Assembly (NCBI GenBank): GCA_025738555.1
Contig: JAOVFP010000020.1
Coordinates: 2,170,001 to 2,234,000, forward strand
Reading direction: 5' to 3'
Source: Cyathus striatus
Taxonomy: Eukaryota; Basidiomycota; Agaricomycetes; Agaricales; Nidulariaceae
DNA length: 64,000 bases
Part shown: one piece after another, positions 56,849 through 64,000 of the stretch
Numbering within the stretch: position 1 is the first letter of the stretch
How the letters are laid out: the number at the start of each line of letters is the position of its first letter
Translations under genes and position numbers: made by a program
Notes under the pieces: generated by a model
The model's database searches: none
Seen by the model: only the letters and a program-made list of their open reading frames with translations
What the model was told of the DNA's origin: nothing

Positions 56849-57777
56849 ATGGCGATGGTGATAGCACGTGACTCTACTGATTCTGCTGCACTTCCCTTCT
56901 GCGAGTTTTCCAACCACCACATCCACACCCACAGTCTTTCGACAACTGTCCCCGACAGGCTTCATCTGCACCATCCAACCTCCCATCCATCCTATAATGA
57001 AGCCAGCTATGTTTCCTCAGTGTCTGCAGAGTCACCTCTGTATCTTGTCAGGATCGTAGTCCCCAATTCACCAGGCCAGTGCCGTCCTTCACCAGATGTG
57101 CTCATGCACATACTCTCTTCACCTCACAAGGGAGTCACCAATGTTCTTCACTACTACTTCAGTGAAGTCTATTAAGATTCCTCCTGCAGTTGCTGTAAAA
57201 GTGGAGGAGAAAACTAATGCCTCCAATTCGCTTTCGTCATCATGCCCTACTACCCCTACCCCAACCTATCCGAGCTCATTGATACATGCAGTTTCGCTAC
57301 CAACCCTGTTCTCACTGTCTCAGCCTTCAGCCATTTGGTTGATCTCTTCCTGTTCCTCAATGTGCAGCATGTATCCTTCAGTGGTACATTCACATCCTAC
57401 GTCCTCGTAAACCCAGCCGATGGGAGCATGAAGGTGCAGAACTTTTCCATTGCAGTCCAAGAGCAAGGTAATCCTTGTCTTTTATCTAGTTGGCATTTAC
57501 TGAAAGTGCCACAGATACACACGACCTGTGTGCTCTTGGGAACATGTTCACCGCTATCTTGTATCCCAATACAGCTGCTGGTGGTATCTTTATGCAGGCA
57601 TCACGCCTTGCACGAATGCTTCAGTTCTTCAAGCAGAGCCACAGCTCGAATGCATGGGACTTCTTGCATGCCTTGCAAGGCTCAATGAATGTAGCCAGTG
57701 CTGCCAACAAGCAACTTCATGGGAATGGGGCCACTGTAGCTGTTGAAGATGATTCGGATGCATGGTCCATCAGCTAA
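56849..57777 (+). pseudogene. Unknown gene family, copy 5 (two nonsense codons)
   Basis: MAMVIARDSTDSAA start, exon 1 to 57467, intron 57468-57515 (48 bp), exon 2 57516-57777. Blocks are intact (NHHIHTHSLS, LYLVRIVVPN, HLVDLFLFLN, PADGSMKVQNF; LGNMFTAILYPN, LQFFKQSHSS). TAA follows YYFSEVY, and a second TAA follows SGGEN, where copies 1 and 3 read Gln or polar residues. Both need a C-to-T change from CAA, not of the CpG type. A recent pseudogene. Confidence 0.75.
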
Positions 57778-58690
57778 AGCATGGAGCTCATCTTCACACT
57801 ACCTGGACTCCATCTGGTAGACAGCATCACGTACCAAACTTAATTCTAGTTCCATACCTCTCCCATCTTTCATTGCTCCTACTCTCATCTCATTCAATCT
57901 ATTTTGTTACATATTCCCTGAATGCTTTTGATATCACGGTTCGCTCTGCTGACATGTTCTCATTACATTGGATTAGAGTCTTACAGTTACTACTTGAAAA
58001 CTATATTTTGTATTTATACCAATGTATGTATCATTCAACACTACTTTGTAGGGATCTCCTTGGCTAGCGAGGCATATTCGAAGGTGTGGTACAAACCATT
58101 GTAGACTTCTTTCCAACATTACCCAGAACACCATTGCGTCACAAATTATAACCCTCAATATAGAACCCAACTCTCCTGGAGCATTGCATAGCATCAGTAC
58201 ATCCTTTGCTGCCCTCATTCACTGTGTATTCCTGCCTACATTTTTCCTTTAGGCGCCTATGGTCACGACAAATCAGGTTACAGCTCTAGCAAAGGAAAGG
58301 ACATCATACCTTGTCCACCTGTGAGAGTGTTCTGCAAGTTTCTCATCACAATGATATGTCCTGCATCGGCAATGATACATTGGTGATAGGGGTGCAAACC
58401 AGCACCTTCAAGTTCAGCCTGGCCTGAACCATATCCCTTGTCCCTCGTCGACCATAGCCCATCTCCATAACGCTACCCTCATCCATGACCACCACATGCC
58501 ATTCCATTCATTGCTAGATTTCTCATATCTGAGCATTGACACTGGGAGTCACGGTACAATCCTTGCGGCACCCTTGGACATTGGAGATGTGTACCCCTCC
58601 AATCGACACTCTGGTCCTGGCCCATCTGAATCACCACACTGAGGCGTGTAGGTGATTCTGATCATATAACAGCAGTGCTATTTGATTGTC
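57778..58690. other. Duplicated 3' flank, then unassigned sequence
   Basis: To about 58230 this parallels the 3' flank of copy 3 (52640-53090). From 58230 to 58690 I recognise nothing. Confidence 0.45.
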
Positions 58691-59530
58691 AGCAATCAAA
58701 TCACCCACCCACTATTTGATTGGGATCATAAACAATCATTGAGGTTCTAAATCAATATTACTATTGTATGAATGTATTAAGTGATCATAAACAATCATTG
58801 ATGTTTTCTAATCCAATATTAATATTGAATGGTGGTTAGGCAATCATAAACAATCATTGATTTTTTCTAACTGAATATTAGTATTGTATGGATGGTGTGG
58901 CAATCATAAACAATCATTGTGGCTCTCTAATTGAATACTAATATTGAATGGTGGTTAGGCAATCATAAGCAATCATTTATTTTTTCTAATTGAATATTAG
59001 TATTGTATGGATGGTGTGGCAATCATAAACAATCATTGTGGCTCTCTAATTGAATACTAATATTGAATGGTGGTTAGGCAATCATAAGCAATCATTTATT
59101 TTTTCTAATTGAATATTAGTATTGTATGGATGGTGTGGCAATCATAAACAATCATTGTGGCTCTCTAATTGAATACTAATATTGAATGGTGGTTAGGCAA
59201 TCATAAGCAATCATTTATTTTTTCTAATTGAATATTAGTATTGTATGGATGGTGTGGCAATCATAAACAATCATTGTGGCTCTCTAATTGAATACTAATA
59301 TTGAATGGTGGTTAGGCAATCATAAGCAATCATTTATTTTTTCTAATTGAATATTAGTATTGTATGGATGGTGTGGCAATCATAAACAATCATTGATGTT
59401 TTCTAATCCAATATTAATATTGAATGGTTGGTTAGGCAATCATAAACAATCATTGATTACTACTAATTGAATATTAGTATGGATGGTTAGGCAATCATAA
59501 GCAATCAATGATAACTACTAATTGGATATT
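58690..59530. repeat. AT-rich satellite with a 119-bp higher-order unit
   Basis: The basic unit of about 59 bp (CAATCATAAACAATCATTG ... TCTAATTGAATATTAGTATTG ...) alternates in two forms to make a 119-bp unit. Four successive copies starting near 58902, 59021, 59140 and 59259 look identical. Flanking copies are more diverged, as expected for a recently expanded centre. Confidence 0.9.
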
Positions 59531-59544
59531 GCTACTGTATGGAT

Positions 59545-60180
59545 TTGTCACATTTCCTCACGCGTCACGATTGTCACACATATTCCCGCGCCTCAGATAT
59601 TTCCCGCGCTTCACACATTTCCCACACATCAGCTTTTCATTCATGTCATGTTTGTCACATTCTTTCCCACATCACAGTTGTCACATATATTCCCGCGCTT
59701 CACGTTTGTCCCACGCGTCACAGTTGTCACATACATTCCCGCGCTTCATGTTAGTCACGCGCGTCACGCGTTTTATGCGTGTCACAAATGTCACATATAT
59801 TCCCGCGTGTCACGTTTGTCTCGCACGTCACAAATGTCACATACATTCGCGCGCTTCATATTAGTCACGCGCGTCACGCTTTTAGCGCTCGTTATGCGTG
59901 TCACAATGCTACATTTGTCATGCTTTGCAGTGTCATGTTTGTCCCACGCGTCACATTTGTCACATACATTCCCGCGCTTCAAATGTGTCACGCCCGTCAC
60001 ATTCGTCACACTTTTAGCGCTCGTCACATGTGTCACAACACTGCATTTGTCATGCTTTGCAGTATCACATTCATCCCACACATCACAATTGTCACATACA
60101 TTCCCATGCTTCATGTTAGTCACACTTTTTATGTGTGTCATATTTCTCACATTTGTCTTGTTATTACATTTGTTACACCT
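59545..60180. repeat. GC-richer satellite with ACGCGTCAC and TTCCCGCGC motifs
   Basis: Irregular units of about 45-65 bp have the pattern CACGCGTCAC-(A/G)TTGTCACATA(T/C)ATTCCCGCGCTTCA. TTCCCGCG occurs about six times and CACGCGTCA or close variants about five times, decaying to CACACATCAC and ATTCCCATGC toward the right end, again CG-to-CA/TG changes. Open frames here are artefacts of the repeat. Confidence 0.85.
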
Positions 60181-60189
60181 CAGACAGGA

Positions 60190-60980
60190 CTGAATCGGGG
60201 CGGGGTAAATATGGTACAAACAGATTTGTTTAACAATTAGAATGTGTACCAAAATCGGCTCCTTGAACAGATTCATGTTCATATTTAGAAAACAATGATG
60301 GATTGGTTCTAAACCCATATTGCATTTCCATATTGAGAAAATAACAATAGAACAAAGGTAGAATCTGTGTGAAAAATTGGTTGCTAACACAGATTCTCAC
60401 ACAAATCCTGAATTGGAACGCACATTTGTTCACTGATCCTATCTAAACACAGATTCTGGCTATCTTCAGTGTCCCTATCTTATCGCACATTCAAAATTTG
60501 TCCTGGTAACAGAGTCTGGATTGGTTTGTTTATCAGATCCACTCACCAATTCTAAATGTAATAAACAATATGTTCTCCTACCCTATGTACATGCAGATTG
60601 TAAATATGGTAACGTATCATATTGATTGTCCCGCTCACAGGGCCACTCACAAGCCACTCACACCCACTCATGGCCCACTCAACTCCCCGCTCCGTCCCCA
60701 CTCAGTTCCTGCCTAGGGATGGAGCCGAGATGTTAGCCCCACACCTTGGGTTGATAAGGCTTTTTCAACCTTTATTATAGAACTGGGAGGTTTGATATAA
60801 GATAGTGAATGTTTCCTATTATAAGCTCTTTGTAGTAACAGTGATTGAGAATACAATAAGAAACAATAAGAATATACTTGTGCACTATAAAAGAGGATGG
60901 CAAGCTTTGCTCGGCAAGTGCCCGGCATCATATCCAGCATTGAATACTTATAGTCATGGTTCATTCTGGAGTTGTTAAAT
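60190..60980. other. No gene recognised
   Basis: AT-rich, with no supported coding frame or repeat. Confidence 0.35.
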
Positions 60981-60984
60981 CACA

Positions 60985-62017
60985 ATGTCTAACTTGTCGA
61001 TCCAGGAAGCAGAACAGGTTCTTCAAAGAGCCGTTGTTCGTGAATCCGCACTCAGGTCCTTCCCATACCACATTCTTCAGCAACTTTGTAAAGACAGTCA
61101 TGTGAATGTTCAAGCGACTGGTCGAAGGAAGCCGGGGGTACCAATTAAGAATGACTTCATAGTTGCACTTGTTGCATATAAGAATGGTCAAACCCAAGCA
61201 TTATCAACAGCTCCTAACTCAAGGAAACGACCAGCGAAAGGCGAACATGAAGAGTCTCCTCCAAAAAGAAAAAGAAAAAGGTTAGTCATTAAGACTTCTC
61301 TTCAAATGTCAAAATTCGAAGGCTGATATTGTACTACAGAGGAAATACCTCTAATTCGAGAAAACGATTGGCCGAAGGCGAACATGAAGAGTTGCCGAAA
61401 CAGAAAAAAAAGAGGTATGTCCTAAGACTTCCCTTCTGCCTTCTGCCTATCTCACTGAGTATCCCGAATATTCTAAAGAGTACACGAACATCCAAGCCAC
61501 ACCAATTTTCAGTATCAGCATCTCCCCTATGAGCTAATAGATTGTGACACACCAGAAGCAGTAACACAGAACATCGAGTCTCCACAATTAACATACATGG
61601 AATCCGATACAGTTATGGATGTGGTTAGAAACGTAATAAATTCTACGAAACCTCGACATACCACAGTGAAGGTGCCACGAAATAAGGATGTTGCTGTTCG
61701 AGTGTACAAATCTGCAAAGGACTGGCGACATATATACGAAATGTCTTGCGTCGTCGATGACGAAGGGACTCTTCACCTGTCAATAATTGAAGAGCAGCTC
61801 CAAACATCAATGACAGTTCTAGTATGAAAATTTTATGAACTCACCATTAATTACTGACTATTTGTAGCCCATAGACCCTAAGAGATATCATCCTTATTAT
61901 CAATATAATTCGGGAAAGCTTACTGTTGATGAATTGGACAACCTCATGGACCCAGAAGGATTCCTACGAGTAATTCTTTGCACCAATAAAAATATAGTAG
62001 ATAAAGTTCGCCAATGA
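60985..62017 (+). CDS. SAP-like domain protein, putative
   Basis: MSNLSIQEAEQVLQRAV starts the protein. Residues about 25-70 (YHILQQLCKDSHVNV...IKNDFIVALVAYK) look like a SAP DNA-binding helix-loop-helix. Introns follow: 61281 to the ACTACAG before 61340, about 61414-61478, and GTATGA...TTTGTAG (about 61824-61867). Two short neighbouring exons each encode a near-duplicate basic motif (NSRKRPAKGEHEES / NSRKRLAEGEHEEL then KKK/RKRKR), probably nuclear localisation signals that arose by exon duplication. The C-terminus (TTVKVPRNKDVAVRVYKSAKDW; DELDNLMDPEGFLRVIL) is unrecognised. It ends TGA 62015-62017, 96 bp from the end of the convergent Spt5-like gene. The exon model is partly guessed. Confidence 0.5.
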
Positions 62018-62113
62018 AATGTAATATTATGTACAAATTTAAAATACTATGTTGAAGTTGAACAAGAAATTATAATACATGAGCAATGTGCAAGGTGTCA
62101 TAAACGTATGCCC

Positions 62114-64000
62114 TTAAAAAAGTTTTTCCACAAATACTCTGAGATCCTGAGCCGGTACAACACACATCTTCTTTGCTCTGTTCTGTCCTTTTACAGGACA
62201 GACTTCAATTCCCTGTTCCGTCAGGCCAAGTACCATGAATACTTCCCTGTACAGCTGGTGGTTACGACGGTTTACGATCATTACACGTTCACCCTTCCTG
62301 CTAGGGGCTTCCGGGTGCACATACTCAGCTGGGACTTCAAGTTCTTGTCCGCCTGTTATTTCCACCCAGATAGATCTATTACTTCTCATCAATCCCAGAT
62401 AGGTACCGCTGCATTTTTCATATCTGCTCCTTTCAAACCCAGAACTAGCAGCAGTTGGTAGAGATCCTGAGATAACCACATGAAGATATCTACGATCCAA
62501 AAATGAGCTGTCCGCTTCGAGAAGTTGATTTATCCAGTGGCCTACAAAGATATTAATATCAGTCAATAATCCAGAACTGTAAGAATGATACACACTATTG
62601 AATGCATCTGTTGAAGCGTCACGAGCAGATGACCCTTCACCAATAACAGCCATTCTCATCGAGTCTGGAAGAGGAGCAGATGCTTGCAAAGCAGACATTG
62701 AAGCTATGTTTTCTGGAACTATAAACTGCTATTAGTGACGTGCGACAACATCAAAATGAGTAACTAACTTCGATGGGGGTAGGCAAGCTCTTTGGCAGAT
62801 ACAACATTGGAAATCTAAGCCGAATATGATCAAGAATTAATCCTTTGCAAATGTAATTATAAGTACTTACTTGCAGGGTTCATGAGTTAGGATCCCAAGC
62901 TGGTGTTTGGGACCTGATCCCAGAATCATTTTCCCAAGCAGGTGTCAGACAGACATTCTGTGAAGGATGATCTGTAGCTCCTTCGAGGTCAAATGGCAGT
63001 ATATTTGAAATGTTATATCTGTAATAATTTATTAGTTTTATAGATTGGAATACATATTGAGATACGTAAATACCCAGGAATATATAAATCCATTATTGAA
63101 ACCTCCTCAAGTTTGCTCGTACTTATCAGGCGGGCTTCAACTTCAAGCTCGGCGCGACCATTGGCGTTAACACACTTTAGTATCCCAATGTCCCCCTTTT
63201 GAGGACCGGAAGTAACCATGCCATATAGCCCATAAAGCGACCGATATGGATCATTACGCATGAGCCTATCCTCAATAGTCCAACTCCCAGATGCATCTGG
63301 GGTGCTTGTGTCATTACTATCTTCCCACCTAAACGTACTATTTCTATGAACTTCGCTACAGAAGTCCAAATCTGAGGAGCGAACTGGTACATGTTTTCCC
63401 TGCTTAGTCGGTTAGAATAAAAATACTCTGGAATAAATGGGTTTAAAGTTACCTTCTTTAACAGAAAGGCGACAATTGTAATATTTTCCTCGCCTACACG
63501 CCCACACGCCTCCACATTTGTGACCATACCGACAACTCCTTTGTGTTCGCCCGACTTTACCCTAACTCTGTCGCCAATCTTGAAGCACTTCTCAAGTAAA
63601 TTTAATGGATATTCGAAGAGAACATCCAGTGAATGGAAGAGCCTAATCGTCGCGTTTTCTTCTGTGATATCTTCCACGAAGGCCAGAGAAACTATTCCTT
63701 GGAGGACAACCTTTACCTGATTGCGTATATGTATATTTGCCGATAATACCGCACGTCTTGTCTGTTCCAAAACCTCCTTAGGAACTTGGCTACAGCGATC
63801 AAAGGATCTCAGTTCTTCCATTGTCGGTGTCCCTTCGACTTGATAGTGCTCGTCAGAATCGACTTTCCGACATAGTAAGAAACCATCAGCAGTATAAAAT
63901 GATCCTTGAAATATATATCTTTTAATAATTTTATTATCAGCGTCTTCATATTCAACTTTGAACTTTTCCGGGCATGCTTGCCTTGCAAGTTCAGGGTTGA
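62114..64000 (-). pseudogene. Spt5-like KOW-domain protein (runs off the window; one internal TGA)
   Basis: The frame is open from the window edge (NPELARQACPEKFKVEYED) into TPTMEELRSFDRC. The first KOW motif is FKIGDRVRVKSGEHKGVVG (about 63540). An intron at about 63410-63460 leads to GKHVPVRSSDLDF and a second KOW-like YGMVTSGPQKGDIGILK (about 63190). After another intron comes a C-terminal stretch with Spt5 CTR-like repeats (TPAWENDSG, SQTPAWDPNS), where TGA 62880-62882 falls at the Arg of the usual SRTP unit. A final exon (62698-62114) holds another KOW-like block (SRKGERVMIVNRRNHQLYREVFM). Spt5 is a transcription elongation factor. This is a diverged paralogue, likely of the kind expanded in agaricomycetes. 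The start is outside the window. Confidence 0.6.

Noticed and set aside
59508..60240. Cys/His-rich open frames of 118-223 codons
   Set aside because: They are translations of the TGTCACAT/CCCGCG satellite. The apparent Cys/His motifs repeat with the DNA unit.

Overview
The window reads as a repeat-rich stretch of a basidiomycete fungus genome, most likely an agaricomycete (mushroom-forming). The evidence is the very short introns (46-54 bp, GTRNGT...CTAAY...AG), a KDZ-type DNA transposon with its cysteine-cluster protein, chromodomain Ty3/gypsy elements, a Ulp1-protease/transposase fusion gene, and Spt5-like and SAP-like genes. I cannot name the species. Almost nothing looks like an ordinary single-copy host gene. 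The window is a stack of nested mobile elements plus a duplicated family of unknown genes.

Layout. 0-4 kb: copy 1 of an unknown two-exon gene family (minus strand) and duplicated segments that recur at 53-54.5 kb. 4.2-18.6 kb: a minus-strand Ty3/gypsy element (A) carrying an unusual spliced third ORF. It is split by a complete plus-strand chromovirus (B, 8636-15739) with 5-bp target duplications, and B's 5' LTR itself holds a 239-bp insertion with a tRNA-like sequence. 18.6-20.9 kb: a 2.2-kb foldback element with TA target duplications, about 450-bp inverted arms and a 9-bp satellite core. 20.9-21.3 kb: C-terminal exons of a cytochrome P450. 21.5-26.6 kb: a nearly intact Ty1/copia element. 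27.9-30.6 kb: purine- and pyrimidine-biased repeats. 31.1-32.05 kb: copy 2, an intact member of the unknown gene family. 35.77-50.61 kb: a TIR-bounded DNA transposon whose single minus-strand gene fuses a Ulp1/C48-like SUMO-type protease to an RNase H-like (P/THAP9-like) transposase. This gene is cut in two by an 8.4-kb KDZ transposon (41250-49684) with an exact 8-bp target duplication; removing it restores the reading frame. 50.6-58.2 kb: further copies and fragments of the unknown family with their promoters, some arranged as palindromes. 58.7-60.2 kb: two satellite arrays. 61-64 kb: a SAP-like gene facing, tail to tail, an Spt5-like gene that runs off the window.

A theme runs through the window: CpG decay. 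In gypsy B, 17 in-frame stops are TGA, at arginine (CGA) positions wherever I can judge the residue, against one TAA. Its two LTRs differ only at CpG-type sites, several reading TG in one LTR and CA in the other. The same change explains stops in gypsy A, the copia element, the KDZ transposase, the Ulp1 fusion and the Spt5-like gene. The 9-bp satellite has two unit types, CA and TG, that collapse to one ancestral CG unit. This points to cytosine methylation and deamination as the main force inactivating these elements.
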